Source: Mycobacterium sp. Root265 (GTDB lineage Bacteria; Actinomycetota; Actinomycetes; Mycobacteriales; Mycobacteriaceae). Taken from it: a DNA stretch of 64,000 bases. The position numbers and the translations under genes are program-made. The notes beneath the pieces were generated by a model, which saw only the letters and a list, made by a program, of their open reading frames with translations, did no database searches and was not told where the DNA came from. The stretch lies in the NCBI RefSeq assembly GCF_001428895.1, contig NZ_LMJA01000031.1, positions 377,975 to 441,974 of the forward strand, given 5' to 3'. Shown here piece by piece: positions 27,129-37,420 of this stretch (positions are counted from its first letter, which is position 1; each line of letters opens with the position of its first letter).

Positions 27129-27265
27129 CTGGCTCCCTAGGTTCGCGGCTCGGGCGAGTCCCGTCCACGTTTACGCTTCTTAAGCGATCCGGGTAGCCAT
27201 CTTGGCCGGAAATCTATGATTCCGCAGTCCGAAGAGCGTAAATTTTCTGGTCTCCCAGGGAACTG

Positions 27266-27282
27266 ACAGGAAACATTCCTGT
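27266..27282. promoter_or_regulatory. Inverted repeat upstream of the ABC operon
   Basis: ACAGGAA-ACA-TTCCTGT is a perfect 7-bp inverted repeat with a 3-bp spacer, 138 bp before the substrate-binding protein start and 30 bp after the stop of the upstream lipase-like gene. It may be an operator, or a short terminator hairpin for the upstream gene. A second, shorter repeat CGCTT-CTTA-region-AAGCG lies at 27174-27186, closer to the start codon. Confidence 0.35.
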
Positions 27283-27311
27283 AATTGTCGTCTGCGCAAG
27301 CGATCGGAGCG

Positions 27312-28970
27312 TCAGGGCGTGATCAGGATTCCGTCGTCGGACGCCGCCTTGAGCAACTGCTGGATGGTCAGCTCGCCGTAACCGGTGTGGACGGTGCCCC
27401 GCCGCGTCCCCAACCAGGGCACCACGCCGGGGGTCGGATCGACGTCGAGGTGGTAGGCCTGCACCCCCATCAGGTGGTACTGGAAGAAATTGCCGAGGAA
27501 GTCGACCGCGAAGACGAGGCTGCCGATGAGGCTCTTGCCCCACATGGCGGCCGCGTTGCGCATCGGGTTCATGGCCTCGGCATCACCGATGAGCACGATC
27601 GGACCGTAGTGCGGCTTGCTGCCACCGCCGGGCACGTAGGGCGGGAAGAACGGTTGCAGCGCAGGAAGATCGGTGGCCATGAACGCGGCGGGACTGCCGT
27701 ACTGCGCGACGTTGACGAAGTTCGAGTCGGCGCCGTTGCCCGCGATCTTGGTGTTGAGGCCGGGCGACTCGAATCCGATCCCGGCCAGACCGGTGCGCTG
27801 CGCCACGAACTGCGCCTCCCAGCCACCCAGCGAATGGCCTGTGACGAAGACATCGTCGGCCGCGTAGCCCTGCAGGGCGGCCTCGTCCTGGACGCGGCGC
27901 GCGAAGCGCAGCGCATCATAGAACGCCAACGGCGTTGTGCCGGTGAGGATCACCTGCATGTCGGCGGCGATCTGGGTCAGCGTGATGAGTGGGTTGATCA
28001 GCAGGTTCGTGCCGCCGGTGGTGCCCTGGTAGGCGATCACGACCTGTCCCTGCGGAGTCACCCAGGCCTTGCCGGACATGCCGGAGAAGATGTTGGTCGA
28101 CTGGAGCTGGAATCCGTTGACGGTGAAAGGCACCATGCCGCCGGGCGTGGTGCCCCAGCCGTAAGCGGCCGTCGATGCGTTGAGGAACTGGGCCACGGTC
28201 GGCGTCGGCCGGTCGGTGGGACCGGTGTAGGTCATGGTGGGCAGCACCGGCTGCACCGCCGGTGTCCGGTGCAGCCCGCCGAGGCGTTCCAGTTCACGGA
28301 AGGCCGCGAACAGCAGATCATTGATCGGCGCGATGTTGAACGGGCTGCGTGGGCCACTCGCTCCAGCGGTGAAGTCGAGGAACTGCAGTACCGCGTTGAT
28401 GACGCGGCCGGGCAGCTCGAGCACGGTCGCGATCGGCGACAGCGGTCTCGGCGGCGCGGGTGTGGTCACCTCGACGGCGGCGGCAAGGGTGCCGAGCACT
28501 GTGGGCGCCGCGGTCTTGGCCGTCACTGCAGGTTCCGCCAAGTGTGGCGGCGCGTCCTGGACCGTCAGCACCGCGACCGACACCGCACTGTTGCTCGCGG
28601 CGCGTGCGGTCCGCACGGACCGCTCGACCCGGCGGGTGGTGAGCGGCTCGTCGCGGTCCAGTCTGGCCTCGGCGCCGGCGCGCTTCGGGGTGGTCCTGGG
28701 TTCTTTGACCGACAAGCCCGGCTTGTCGTCGGTCGGGTTCTCGGTGGTGTCCCCGGATTCCGGTTTGTCCGGGTCGGCCTGTTTCGTGGGCTCGTCGGAC
28801 GGATCCGGTGTGCTCGTCGAACCCGAGTCGTTGGACGTCGATGACGTCGACCCGGTGTCGTCAGCCCACGCCACCGCCGGCGCGGGCGCGACCACGAGAC
28901 CCGCGCTGAGCAGCATCGCCGCCACACCGAACCGCAACGACCTGCCCGTGACGCGCTCCTCAGACTGCAC
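27312..28970 (-). CDS. Secreted alpha/beta-hydrolase, lipase-like, with Ser/Thr/Pro-rich N-terminal region
   Basis: From GTG 28970 (preceded by a G-rich AGGGGG site) the product is 552 residues; an ATG at 28997 would add nine. It has a signal peptide (about 10-37, ending AVAWADD) and a Ser/Thr/Asp/Pro-rich disordered segment to about residue 100. The large catalytic domain contains the nucleophile elbow GHSLGG, Ser at about 380. The arrangement resembles mycobacterial secreted lipases or esterases of the lipase-3-like type. The substrate is unknown. It is a single-gene unit followed by the ABC operon. Confidence 0.75.
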   Translation of the reverse strand: MQSEERVTGRSLRFGVAAMLLSAGLVVAPAPAVAWADDTGSTSSTSNDSGSTSTPDPSDEPTKQADPDKPESGDTTENPTDDKPGLSVKEPRTTPKRAGAEARLDRDEPLTTRRVERSVRTARAASNSAVSVAVLTVQDAPPHLAEPAVTAKTAAPTVLGTLAAAVEVTTPAPPRPLSPIATVLELPGRVINAVLQFLDFTAGASGPRSPFNIAPINDLLFAAFRELERLGGLHRTPAVQPVLPTMTYTGPTDRPTPTVAQFLNASTAAYGWGTTPGGMVPFTVNGFQLQSTNIFSGMSGKAWVTPQGQVVIAYQGTTGGTNLLINPLITLTQIAADMQVILTGTTPLAFYDALRFARRVQDEAALQGYAADDVFVTGHSLGGWEAQFVAQRTGLAGIGFESPGLNTKIAGNGADSNFVNVAQYGSPAAFMATDLPALQPFFPPYVPGGGSKPHYGPIVLIGDAEAMNPMRNAAAMWGKSLIGSLVFAVDFLGNFFQYHLMGVQAYHLDVDPTPGVVPWLGTRRGTVHTGYGELTIQQLLKAASDDGILITP

Positions 28971-29064
28971 CGCCGACCCCCTACGCCCTGACAACATGCG
29001 ATGTCATGTGGAGGCTAGGCCACCGCGCACTGCGGCACGGCCGTTTCGGCAAGGGACCGGCAGA

Positions 29065-30885
29065 TCAGCCGTTCAGTGCGCGGTCCAGGTTTATGGCGGC
29101 GCTGATGAGCGCCAGATGGGTGAACGCCTGCGGGAAGTTGCCGACCTGGTCGCCGGTCGCCGAGACCTGCTCGGCGTAGAGGCCGACGTGGTTGGCGTAG
29201 GTGAACATCTTTTCCAGCGCCAGCTGGGCGTCGGCGAGTCTGCCTGCGCGGGTGAGCGCCTCGACGTACCAGAAGGAGCAGATCGAGAACGTGCCCTCCT
29301 TCCCGTCGAGTCCGTCGGTCCCCGGTTCGTACCGGAATACCAGGCTGTCGGTGACCAGATGCTTCTCGACGGCCCGCAACGTCGACAGAAACCGCGGATC
29401 GGCCGGCGACAGGAACTTCACCATCGGCATCAGCAACACCCCGGCGTCCAGATCCTCGCCGCCCTCCACCCGGGTGAAGGCTTCCAACTCGGGATTCCAG
29501 GACTTCGTCATGATGCGTTCGTAGATGTCGTCGCGGGCCTTGCCCCAGGCGACCAGGTCCCCGGGCAGTCCGCGGGCCCGGGCGATGCGGATCGACCGCT
29601 CGATTGCCACCCAGCACATCAACCGCGATGTCGTATACGGCATGGCCTCGTCGCGGACCTCCCACATACCCGCGTCGGATCGGTCCCAGTTCTCGGCGAC
29701 CCAGTCCACGATGTCGCAGACATCCATCCACGCATCGTGGCTGATACCCGGGCCGTACTTGTTGAACAGGTAGACCGAGTCGATGATCTCGCCGTAGATG
29801 TCGAGCTGTAGCTGCGTGGCGGCCGCGTTGCCGACCCGGACCGGCCTGGACCCGCGGTGCCCCGACAGGTGGTCGAGTTCGTACTCCTCGGGCAGATTGC
29901 CGTCGATGTCGTAGAGCACCCGGAGCGGACCGAGACGCTTGTCGTCCTTGCCGTCGCGCTGCCCCATCCGCTCGGACAGCCAACGGGTGAATTCCCTTGC
30001 TTCATTGAGGAATCCGAGGCGCAGCAAGGCGTACATGCTGAATCCGGCATCGCGGATCCAGACGTAGCGGTAGTCCCAGTTGCGGCTGCCCCCGATCGGG
30101 GCGGGCAGGCTGGTGGTCGGCGCGGCGATGATCGCACCGGTGGGCTCGTGGGTGAGCAGCTTGAGTGTGATGGCCGAGCGGTGCACAGTCTCGCGCCAGC
30201 GCCCGGTGTAGGTCGACGAGGAAATCCAGTCCCGCCAGAATGCCGTCGTCGCGTCCAGCAGCGCGTCGGTGCGGTCCATCGAGTCGGCCGTGACCTCGTC
30301 GCCGTCGGCGAGCATCTCCAGGATGAACGACGCCGTGTCGCCGGTTTTCAGCTCGAATTCTGCTGTCACGAGGGTGTTCTCGTCGTCCTCACTGATCGCC
30401 AGGTCGGTCGAGGCGATCAGTCCGAGCCGCACACCGTCACCGGTGACCAGGACCCCCTCCCCTGAGCGCTCCGCGGTGCACGACTGGCGGGCGTAATCAG
30501 GTCGCGCGTCGAGGCGCATCTGCAGCCGCAGACAGCCTCGCACCCCGCTGACCCGCCGTACCAGCCGCTGACGGTGCTCCGGCTCGTCGGGCGAGAGCAC
30601 CGGCATGAAGTCGTGGACCTCCACCACGCCGTCGTCGGTGAGGAACCGGGTGATCAGCACCGCGGTGTCCGGGTAGTAGAACTGCTGAGTGCGGGTGACC
30701 TCGGTGGTGGGTGTCAATTGCCAACTGCCGCCGCGGTCTTGATCCAGGATCGACCCGAACACACTGGGAGAGTCGAATCTCGGTGCGCAGAACCAGTCGA
30801 TGGTGCCATCGGTGCCGACGAGCGCGCAGGTGCGTAGATCGCCGATCAACCCGTGCTGCGAGATCGCGAGCGGGCGCTCACTCAT
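29065..30885 (-). CDS. GH15 family glycoside hydrolase (trehalase/glucoamylase-type)
   Basis: This 606-residue protein starts [20 protein letters not shown] and [15 protein letters not shown], typical of the mycobacterial GH15 trehalase group (orthologue of the M. tuberculosis trehalase Rv2402 is likely). An N-terminal beta-sandwich is followed by an (alpha/alpha)6 barrel with [20 protein letters not shown]. It has no signal peptide, so it acts in the cytoplasm. It overlaps the zwf stop by 8 bp, so glucose released from trehalose could feed the neighbouring glucose-6-phosphate dehydrogenase after phosphorylation; that link is inferred. Confidence 0.88.
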   Translation of the reverse strand: MSERPLAISQHGLIGDLRTCALVGTDGTIDWFCAPRFDSPSVFGSILDQDRGGSWQLTPTTEVTRTQQFYYPDTAVLITRFLTDDGVVEVHDFMPVLSPDEPEHRQRLVRRVSGVRGCLRLQMRLDARPDYARQSCTAERSGEGVLVTGDGVRLGLIASTDLAISEDDENTLVTAEFELKTGDTASFILEMLADGDEVTADSMDRTDALLDATTAFWRDWISSSTYTGRWRETVHRSAITLKLLTHEPTGAIIAAPTTSLPAPIGGSRNWDYRYVWIRDAGFSMYALLRLGFLNEAREFTRWLSERMGQRDGKDDKRLGPLRVLYDIDGNLPEEYELDHLSGHRGSRPVRVGNAAATQLQLDIYGEIIDSVYLFNKYGPGISHDAWMDVCDIVDWVAENWDRSDAGMWEVRDEAMPYTTSRLMCWVAIERSIRIARARGLPGDLVAWGKARDDIYERIMTKSWNPELEAFTRVEGGEDLDAGVLLMPMVKFLSPADPRFLSTLRAVEKHLVTDSLVFRYEPGTDGLDGKEGTFSICSFWYVEALTRAGRLADAQLALEKMFTYANHVGLYAEQVSATGDQVGNFPQAFTHLALISAAINLDRALNG

Positions 30886-32278
30886 CGGGCAGCCACCAGT
30901 CGGTGAGCGCCAGCGCCTCGTCCGGCCCCCATGACCCTTTGGCGTAGGTCTTCACCGCCGGCGGCGCGTCGAGCACCGGCTGGCACACCTGCCAGAGCCG
31001 ATCGACTTCGTCGGAACGGGTGAACAGTGTCTGGTCACCGCGGATGACGTCCAGCAGTAGCCGCTCGTAGGCCTCCAGCGGAACGTCTTCGGTCACCGTC
31101 TCGCCGAGGTCGAAGGTCAGGTCGACCGGCATCAAGTCGAGGTCCGGACCGGGCCGCTTGGCCAGCAGGTGCGCGCCGACCCCCGGTTCGTCGGTCAGTT
31201 CCAGGACCAGCCTGTTCGGGCCGTGGTCGTCGCCGGTGAACGGGCCCGCCTCCGGCGCCCGGAACGTCAGCGTGACGGTGCGGCGGGTATCGCCCATGGT
31301 CTTGCCGGTCCGTAGATAAAACGGCATGTCCTGCCAGCGCGGTGTGTCGACAAAGGCCTCCAGCGCCACGAAGGTCTCGACGGCCGAATCCTCGTCGACA
31401 TCGTCCTCGTCGCGGTAGCCGTCGTACTGACCGAACACCACCCGGTCGGGATCGAAGGGGCGCAGCGCCGCGAACACCTCGGCCTTCGCGTCCCGCAACG
31501 ACACCGCGTCGACGCGCTGCGGGGGCTCCATCGCGATGAAGCCGAGCACCTGGCACAGGTGGGTGGTGATCATGTCGCGGAAGCAGCCCGTCGATTCGTA
31601 GAAGCTGCCGCGGCCCTCGATGCTGAGTTCCTCGGGCACGTCGATCTGCACCGACTCCAGGTGCTCACGGTTCCAGGAGGGCTCGATGAGCCCGTTGGCG
31701 AACCGCAGCGCCAGGATGTTCTGCACCGCTTCCTTTCCCAGGAAGTGGTCGATGCGGTACACCCGGTCCTCATCGGCGATCTGCTTGAGCGCCGCGTCCA
31801 GATCACGCGAGGACGCCAGGTCGGTGCCGAACGGTTTCTCGACCACGATGCGCGCGTCCTCGGCCAACCCCTCATGGCCGAGCATGCCGATCATGGACTG
31901 CATCGCCTGGGGCGGCACCGACAGATAGATCACCACCCGTGCGTCGTCACCCAGCTTCTCCCGCGCCTCCCGTACCGCGGCCGCCAGATCGGCGCCATCG
32001 TCGGCATCGGAGACCTGGAAGCTGATGCGGGACAACAGGTCCGACAACACGCCATCGTCCAGCCCGTCGACCGAGTCGCGCAGGGCCGCGCCGATGGTGT
32101 CGCGGAACTCGTCGTCGCTGCCGGGCGAATGCCGGCCCGATCCGATCACGGCGTAATCGCCTGGCAGCCTCTCTGTCGCCGCCAGGCGGTACAGACCGGG
32201 AAACAGCTTTCGCTGGGCGAGATCGCCGGTGGCGCCGAACACGACGAAGACATGTGGGTTCGGTTCACGGCGGGGCAC
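30878..32278 (-). CDS. zwf: Glucose-6-phosphate 1-dehydrogenase
   Basis: This 466-residue enzyme oxidises glucose 6-phosphate to 6-phosphogluconolactone with NADP as the entry to the pentose-phosphate pathway. It has the nucleotide-binding [17 protein letters not shown] and the active-site [20 protein letters not shown] with its catalytic His. It is the upstream gene of a two-gene unit with the GH15 enzyme. It is shorter than many Zwf proteins (about 480-510) but retains both domains. A mycobacterial genome often carries more than one zwf, so this may not be the only copy. Confidence 0.93.
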   Translation of the reverse strand: MPRREPNPHVFVVFGATGDLAQRKLFPGLYRLAATERLPGDYAVIGSGRHSPGSDDEFRDTIGAALRDSVDGLDDGVLSDLLSRISFQVSDADDGADLAAAVREAREKLGDDARVVIYLSVPPQAMQSMIGMLGHEGLAEDARIVVEKPFGTDLASSRDLDAALKQIADEDRVYRIDHFLGKEAVQNILALRFANGLIEPSWNREHLESVQIDVPEELSIEGRGSFYESTGCFRDMITTHLCQVLGFIAMEPPQRVDAVSLRDAKAEVFAALRPFDPDRVVFGQYDGYRDEDDVDEDSAVETFVALEAFVDTPRWQDMPFYLRTGKTMGDTRRTVTLTFRAPEAGPFTGDDHGPNRLVLELTDEPGVGAHLLAKRPGPDLDLMPVDLTFDLGETVTEDVPLEAYERLLLDVIRGDQTLFTRSDEVDRLWQVCQPVLDAPPAVKTYAKGSWGPDEALALTDWWLPDE

Positions 32279-32400
32279 CGGGGGTTAATGCCCGGTGGGT
32301 GCCCTCCGCTAAACACCGAGGTTGGGGAACTCACGCCTCGCTGCAGTTCTGGTAAGGCGCACCACACCAAGATCACAGCACTTTCAGCAACAACTGTCGA

Positions 32401-33807
32401 TCAGGTCACTTTGGTGCCGGCCGGCCTCCACAGCAGCGCGCCGACCAGCAGACCGGCGAACGGCACCGCGGCCAGGATGGTGCTCAGGGTGGCGCTGCCA
32501 CCGGTGACGAGGGTGAAGTTGGACAGCACGAGCCACAGAGAGGCGAGCAGACCCAGCACGGCCAGCACGGGAGCGATCCGGGTGTGCCACACCCGGGCGC
32601 CGCCGAGATCGCGGTTCTTCAGGAAGAAGACCAGCACCGCCACCGATGTGGTGAGCATCAGGAGCACCATACCGACCGTGGCGACACCCGCCATCGAGCC
32701 GAAAACGCCGACCAGCGGGTCGATTCCGAGGACCGCCAGGATAGCGACGATGACGGCGGCCGTCACGGTCTGCACCACCGAGGAGAATGCCGGTGACTCA
32801 TGGCTGTCGTGCACCGCGCCGAGGCGGGCAGGCAACAGACCCTTGCGTGACAGCACGAACTGGTACCGGGCGATCACGTTGTGGAAGGACAGCACACAGG
32901 CGAAAAGACTTGTCAGCAAAAGGATGTTGACGATGTCGCGGCCGATGCGGCCGAGCGCGCCGTCGGTGGTGTCCAGCAGCATGTTGCCCTCACCGTCGAG
33001 CGTCTGCTGCGCGGTGGCCGCCACCAGGTCGGGACCGATCGCCACCACGAAGGCCCACACGGTCAGCGTGTAGAAGGCGCCGATGAGGATGACCGCCGCG
33101 TAGGTGGCCCGCGGGATCGTCCGTTCGGGGTCGCGGGCCTCGTCGCGGAAGACCGCGGTCGCCTCGAAGCCGATGAACCCGGTGAGCGCGAACAGGATGG
33201 CGATGCCGATGGCGCCCTGGCTGAACACATCCGGGGTGAAGGAGGCAAAGGTGATGCCGGCCGGACCGGGGTCGGCGACGATGGCCAGATCCAGGATCAC
33301 CACGATGCCGATCTCCAGGGCCAGTGCCACACCGAGCACCTTCGCGCTCAGTCCGATGTGCCGGTAGCCCAGGACCGCGACGACCGCCAGCACTGCGAAG
33401 GAGTAGACCGGCCACGGGATGACCGGACCGTCATAGAACGCGACCGTGTCACTGATGGCCCAGCCGATGTAGCCGTAGATGCCGACCTGAATTGCGGTGT
33501 AGGCGATCAGCGCCACCACCGCGATCCCCTTGCCCATCCGCTCGCCGAGACCGACTGTCACATAGGAGAAGAAGGCCCCCGCCTCGGGGACGTGCGGTGT
33601 CATCGTCACGAAACCTACGCTGAAGACCAATAGCACCAGTGAGGCGATCAGGAAGCCGACCGGTGCGCCGGCGCCGTTGCCCAGGCCCATCGCCAGTGGC
33701 ATGTTGCCGCCGATGACAGTCAGCGGGGCGGCCGCCGCGACGACCATGAAGACGATGCCGACGGGTCCGAGGCGCCCGGAAAGGCGACGACTTTCGGTGC
33801 TGGTCAT
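32401..33807 (-). CDS. APC-superfamily amino acid permease
   Basis: This 468-residue integral membrane protein has about 12 hydrophobic segments. It shows the APC signature in the first helices (GIVFMVVAAAAPLTVIGGN) and a conserved FIGFEATAVFRDEARDPERTIP stretch. It likely imports an amino acid, amine or peptide-like compound. Its ATG overlaps the stop of the P1 peptidase gene (ATGA), indicating a coupled transport-and-cleavage pair under the divergent TetR regulator. The substrate is unknown. Confidence 0.9.
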   Translation of the reverse strand: MTSTESRRLSGRLGPVGIVFMVVAAAAPLTVIGGNMPLAMGLGNGAGAPVGFLIASLVLLVFSVGFVTMTPHVPEAGAFFSYVTVGLGERMGKGIAVVALIAYTAIQVGIYGYIGWAISDTVAFYDGPVIPWPVYSFAVLAVVAVLGYRHIGLSAKVLGVALALEIGIVVILDLAIVADPGPAGITFASFTPDVFSQGAIGIAILFALTGFIGFEATAVFRDEARDPERTIPRATYAAVILIGAFYTLTVWAFVVAIGPDLVAATAQQTLDGEGNMLLDTTDGALGRIGRDIVNILLLTSLFACVLSFHNVIARYQFVLSRKGLLPARLGAVHDSHESPAFSSVVQTVTAAVIVAILAVLGIDPLVGVFGSMAGVATVGMVLLMLTTSVAVLVFFLKNRDLGGARVWHTRIAPVLAVLGLLASLWLVLSNFTLVTGGSATLSTILAAVPFAGLLVGALLWRPAGTKVT

Positions 33808-34862
33808 GAGTTCTCCTGAAGGGCCGACGTGAGCTGGTCGTGGTCGATGGCGTGCACGGTGTATCCCCGGTAGCCGGTGACCGTTTCGGCGGCCACCATG
33901 GCGTTGACGATCGCTTCTTCGGTGGCCTCGATGGTCAGATCGAACAGCACATCCATCAACTGTGGGCCGACCATGCGCAGCGGGATCTCCGGCGCGATCT
34001 CGGCCACGTCCTCGCTGACGCCGTAGGGCGGGATGCCGCGGTTGCCGGTGGCGAATGCGAGCATCAGGTCACCGCTGTACTGTTCGCCGGTGCCGCCGAG
34101 CCGGCCGACGGCCAGCGCCGCGCGCTGGGCCAGGCGTTGACATTGATGCGGCAGCAGTGGTGCGTCGGTGGCGACGATGACGATGATCGACCCTGATCCC
34201 GGCGCGTACCCCGGCGGAAAGGCCGGCAGCGGGACAGTGGGCTGCGTGATGGACGTTCCGTTGATCCGAAGCCGTTCGCGGCGGCCGTGATTGGCCTGTA
34301 CCAGCACACCCACGGTGTAGCCGAGCACCCGCGATGCGGTGCCGATACCACCCTTGAACTGATGGCAGATCATCCCGGTGCCGCCACCGACATTGCCTTC
34401 GGCGACGGGGCCACCCGAGGCCGAAGCCAGGGCCTCGCGGACATGTTCGGGCCGGACGTGAAAACCGTTGATGTCGTTGAGGAAGCCGTCATAGGTCTCG
34501 CCCACCACCGGCAACGACCAGTAGACGCCGTCACCGCGCACACGCACCTGCTCGGCCACCAGGCTGTCGCGCACCACCCCGACGCTGTGGGTGTTGGTGA
34601 GCCCGACGGCGGTGGTGAGCTCGCCGGATTCGCGGATCCATTCCAGTCCGGTCAACTCACCGCTGCCGTTGAGCACGTGCGAGCCCGCGAAGACCGGTTC
34701 GGTCCAGATGTCGTCGTGCGGGACGACGACGGTCACGCCGGTGTTGACGTCGCCGGTTTGCAGCGTGGTGTGGCCGACGCGCACACCCGGCACATCGGTG
34801 ATGGCGTTGTGGGGTCCGGTGGGGTGCTGTCCGATGACCACGCCGAGATCTCTGGCACGCAT
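33804..34862 (-). CDS. P1 family peptidase (DmpA-like Ntn hydrolase)
   Basis: This 352-residue protein matches DmpA-type aminopeptidases (N-terminal-nucleophile fold, self-processing). The conserved N-terminal TDVPGVRVGHTTLQTGDVNT and central GNVGGGTGMICHQFKGGIG are clear. The expected autocleavage site is within PGSGSIIVIVATDAP, with the nucleophile at about Ser225. Family members hydrolyse D-amino-acid or beta-peptide amides. It is the first gene of the unit with the APC permease and diverges from a TetR gene across 93 bp with a palindrome. Confidence 0.9.
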   Translation of the reverse strand: MRARDLGVVIGQHPTGPHNAITDVPGVRVGHTTLQTGDVNTGVTVVVPHDDIWTEPVFAGSHVLNGSGELTGLEWIRESGELTTAVGLTNTHSVGVVRDSLVAEQVRVRGDGVYWSLPVVGETYDGFLNDINGFHVRPEHVREALASASGGPVAEGNVGGGTGMICHQFKGGIGTASRVLGYTVGVLVQANHGRRERLRINGTSITQPTVPLPAFPPGYAPGSGSIIVIVATDAPLLPHQCQRLAQRAALAVGRLGGTGEQYSGDLMLAFATGNRGIPPYGVSEDVAEIAPEIPLRMVGPQLMDVLFDLTIEATEEAIVNAMVAAETVTGYRGYTVHAIDHDQLTSALQENS

Positions 34863-34886
34863 TGGTTTCTTTTCGTTCAGGAGTTA

Positions 34887-34903
34887 TTTTCCTATTTGGA
34901 AAA
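34887..34903. promoter_or_regulatory. TetR operator candidate
   Basis: TTTTCC-TATTT-GGAAAA is a perfect 6-bp inverted repeat with a 5-bp spacer, centred between the divergent P1 peptidase (start 34862) and TetR (start 34956) genes. It is AT-rich in a GC-rich background, as expected for an operator overlapping both promoters. Confidence 0.55.
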
Positions 34904-34955
34904 GAACTATGCGCCCGCGTGCGCCTCCGCGCAACAGAAACGGCAAAATAGGGTG

Positions 34956-35567
34956 ATGGCGCGACCGAACCGGCAAGAAGAGCGACGTGGCGAGATCCTG
35001 GACGCCGCCATCGCCGTCATCGAACGCCACGATCTGGCCACGCTCAAACTCGCGGATGTGGCCGCCGAGCTCGGCCTCACCACCAATGCGCTGCGGTATT
35101 ACTTCAAGGACATGACCGATCTGCTGTCTGAACTCGCGCTCCGCTCCGATGTCCGGTTCTACGACGAGCGCCTGCAGATCGGCTCGCAGACCGATGACCC
35201 GGCGACCCAGCTCGCGTTGACCATCGCGGCCGGCCTGCCATCCGGACCCGAAGACGCCGAGTGGCGCGCCATCTGGCGGGCCGTGCTGGCCGCCGGTTTC
35301 GAACTCGATCAGCGCCGCGATGTGCAGGCCATCTACCACCGACAGGTCGATCTCTACAGTGACCTGCTCACGGCGGGCGCGCAGGCCGGCGCGTTCCAGC
35401 TGAACTCCCCCGCCCGCGACATCGCCATGACGTTGATGTCGATGGAGGACTACTTCGGCTATCGCATCGTGGCCCGCGACCCAGCGCTGGACCGCCGCAC
35501 CGCCCTACGGTTGATGCGCGAGTACGCCCGGCTGGCCACCGAGGCCAACCTTCCCGACACCCTGTGA
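34956..35567 (+). CDS. TetR family transcriptional regulator
   Basis: This 203-residue regulator has an N-terminal TetR HTH (about 8-55: RRGEILDAAIAVIERHDLAT, then ELGLTTNALRYYFKDMTDLL) and a ligand-binding C-terminal domain. I chose ATG at 34956; much longer in-frame starts run antisense through the peptidase gene and are not credible. It probably represses the divergent peptidase/permease unit via the palindrome at 34887-34903, with a transported amide or amine as inducer; both are inferred from layout. Confidence 0.9.
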   Translation: MARPNRQEERRGEILDAAIAVIERHDLATLKLADVAAELGLTTNALRYYFKDMTDLLSELALRSDVRFYDERLQIGSQTDDPATQLALTIAAGLPSGPEDAEWRAIWRAVLAAGFELDQRRDVQAIYHRQVDLYSDLLTAGAQAGAFQLNSPARDIAMTLMSMEDYFGYRIVARDPALDRRTALRLMREYARLATEANLPDTL

Positions 35568-36416
35568 TCAGCCGGTACTGAGCGCAGGATCGGGCAGCCG
35601 ATGGGGCCTGCCGTCCGGGTCGCGGGCGATCAACCCGAGCGACTGAAAAGCCTGCAGCCATCCTTCCATCGGCCACCATCCCCACTTCTGTTGGAACACC
35701 GCAGCATTGCGCAGAATGTCCTCGAGGTGTTCGACCGGCGGATCCGACACCGGGTGGTACTGATGGAAGGCATCCGCACCGCCGATCCACTTGAGGAAGA
35801 CACCCCGGGCCGCCGCCCGCTGCGCAAAATCGGTGTCCTCCCCGCCGTAACCGCGGTACTCCTCCGAAAAACCGCCGATTCGGTGCCAGGTGGGTGACGT
35901 CACGGCGAAGGACAACGACCAGAACAGCCGGTAATCGGCACCGACCACGATCTGGCGGCCGGGAGGAGCCGGGCGGCCCGGATGTGGACTGGCCAGTTCG
36001 TGCAGTCGGGTCATCGGATAACCGTCCGCCCCGGGTGGCGGCAGGTAGGTCACCGGCCCGCACAGCAGTGCGCCGGCATGTTCGGGATGTTCGGCGGCCT
36101 CGTGGTAACACGACACGAGGTCGCGCCCGGGTATGCAATCCACATCGAGGAAGACGAGCAGATCCGCCCCTTCCTTCAGCGCGGTGGCCGCCCCGAGGTT
36201 GCGCGCGTGAGCGATCGGCAGCGCGTCGTCCGCGGCCGGGCAATTCACCAGGACAGTGGGCACGTCCGCCTCGCCGAGGATATTCGAGACGTCCGGATCA
36301 TCAAGGGCGACAATCACATGCAGGTCGGTGTGTCGCCCATTGCCCAGGAGTCCGATGCGTTGATTGCGTAGGTGCCCGGACCTGCCGCGGACGGTCGTGA
36401 TGACGGCGGTTCTCAT
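35568..36416 (-). CDS. Family 2-type glycosyltransferase
   Basis: This 282-residue GT-A glycosyltransferase has the nucleotide-sugar site: a DDPD segment near residue 40 and a LLVFLDVDCIPG stretch (DxD metal motif, about 90-100). The C-terminal half contains GGFSEEYRGYGGEDTDFAQR, a galactosyltransferase-type ED motif. The ATG at 36416 shares one base with the preceding stop (TGATG); a GTG at 36419 is also possible. It is the last gene of a four-gene glycosyltransferase operon. Its acceptor and sugar are unknown. Confidence 0.87.
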   Translation of the reverse strand: MRTAVITTVRGRSGHLRNQRIGLLGNGRHTDLHVIVALDDPDVSNILGEADVPTVLVNCPAADDALPIAHARNLGAATALKEGADLLVFLDVDCIPGRDLVSCYHEAAEHPEHAGALLCGPVTYLPPPGADGYPMTRLHELASPHPGRPAPPGRQIVVGADYRLFWSLSFAVTSPTWHRIGGFSEEYRGYGGEDTDFAQRAAARGVFLKWIGGADAFHQYHPVSDPPVEHLEDILRNAAVFQQKWGWWPMEGWLQAFQSLGLIARDPDGRPHRLPDPALSTG

Positions 36417-37420
36417 CACACGGACCTACCCCGGCATCGCAGCGCCGTATCCTCGATCGCTTTCGCCGCGCGACCCGCCGCGCCTTCGGTCTCCCACAAC
36501 TTCCACCGTTCGGTGTCCATCGATCTGGCCCGGTCCAGCAGCGCGGGCCAGGCATGGCGCTGTGGCCAGCGGGACGCCACCACGGCGAGGTGGTGGCGAT
36601 GCAGCACTTCCGCGGTCGTTCGTTGTTCGTCGAACGGTCGGGTCTGCGGGATCACGATCGTGGGCCGGGACGCCGCAGCGACATCGGCGATACAGTTCTG
36701 CCCTGCGTGCGTGACCACCACATCCGCCGCGCTCAGTTGCGGCCACGGATCCGCCGTCCAGTCACCGGGCTTCGCCCCCAACGACATCCAGGTCACGGAG
36801 TCACGACCTGCGTCGGCGTCCGCCTCGCTCTCGCGCACGCACATTCCGTCGGCACCGGAGAGCACCACGACCCGCGTGCCGGCATGCTCGTCTTCGCATC
36901 GCGGGCGTCCATCGAAGCGGCTGATCCCGCCCACGAAGGCCGTCTTGTTCTCATGTGGCCGCAACCACGACGGCACCCGGAGGTCCTTCGGCCATGCCGC
37001 GATGATCTGATCGGCCATCCGGTGCACCAACCGATGCGGCGCATCGATGCGGTTGCCCGGCAGCGCCGTCACCACCACCGGAACTCCGAGCAACCGCACG
37101 AACACCGCCACCTCGACCGACACGTCGACGACGAAGACCTCGGGCTGGGCGTCGCGCACCCACTGCACGATGGCACCCATACGGTCGCCGTACCCGGTGT
37201 CCAGGTGCGGGGCCCAGTGCAGGGCGCCGTTGGCGGTCGGGTTATGGGCACGAGCGACGGCGTAGTCGTCACGCGGTAGCTCGACAAGGGAGGTGAACGG
37301 ATGCGGTTCCGGTACCGGCCGGCTGGTCAACACGGTGACCGGATGGTTCAGATGTGCCCCGATGCTCATCGCTCGCGCGAGGTGCCCGAAGCCGTGATGG
37401 TGCACGTAGTAGCCGATCAT
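36416..37420 (-). CDS. GT-B glycosyltransferase (MurG/UGT-like)
   Basis: This 334-residue glycosyltransferase opens MIGYYVHHHGFGHLARAMSI, a MurG/GT28-like N-terminal motif. Its C-terminal nucleotide-binding half has LSAADVVVTHAGQNCIADVA then RPTIVIPQTRPFDEQ. It would transfer a sugar from a nucleotide donor. It has no signal or membrane anchor. Its first 152 bp overlap the reading frame of the preceding glycosyltransferase, an unusual overlap discussed in the findings. Its stop overlaps the next gene's start by one to four bases. Confidence 0.87.
   Translation of the reverse strand: MIGYYVHHHGFGHLARAMSIGAHLNHPVTVLTSRPVPEPHPFTSLVELPRDDYAVARAHNPTANGALHWAPHLDTGYGDRMGAIVQWVRDAQPEVFVVDVSVEVAVFVRLLGVPVVVTALPGNRIDAPHRLVHRMADQIIAAWPKDLRVPSWLRPHENKTAFVGGISRFDGRPRCEDEHAGTRVVVLSGADGMCVRESEADADAGRDSVTWMSLGAKPGDWTADPWPQLSAADVVVTHAGQNCIADVAAASRPTIVIPQTRPFDEQRTTAEVLHRHHLAVVASRWPQRHAWPALLDRARSMDTERWKLWETEGAAGRAAKAIEDTALRCRGRSV

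Noticed and set aside
25422-28844. Long plus-strand reading frames antisense to the ABC lipoprotein and lipase-like genes
   Set aside because: They lack motifs and ribosome-binding sites and mirror high-GC codon bias of the real minus-strand genes.
32288-32314. SigF-like promoter before zwf (GTTT-N17-GGGCAT)
   Set aside because: The -10 has a mismatch at a key base and the spacer is at the limit, so it is not counted with the three good matches.
34287-34955. N-terminal extension of the TetR regulator
   Set aside because: It is antisense to the P1 peptidase and spans the operator; the TetR domain starts at 34956.
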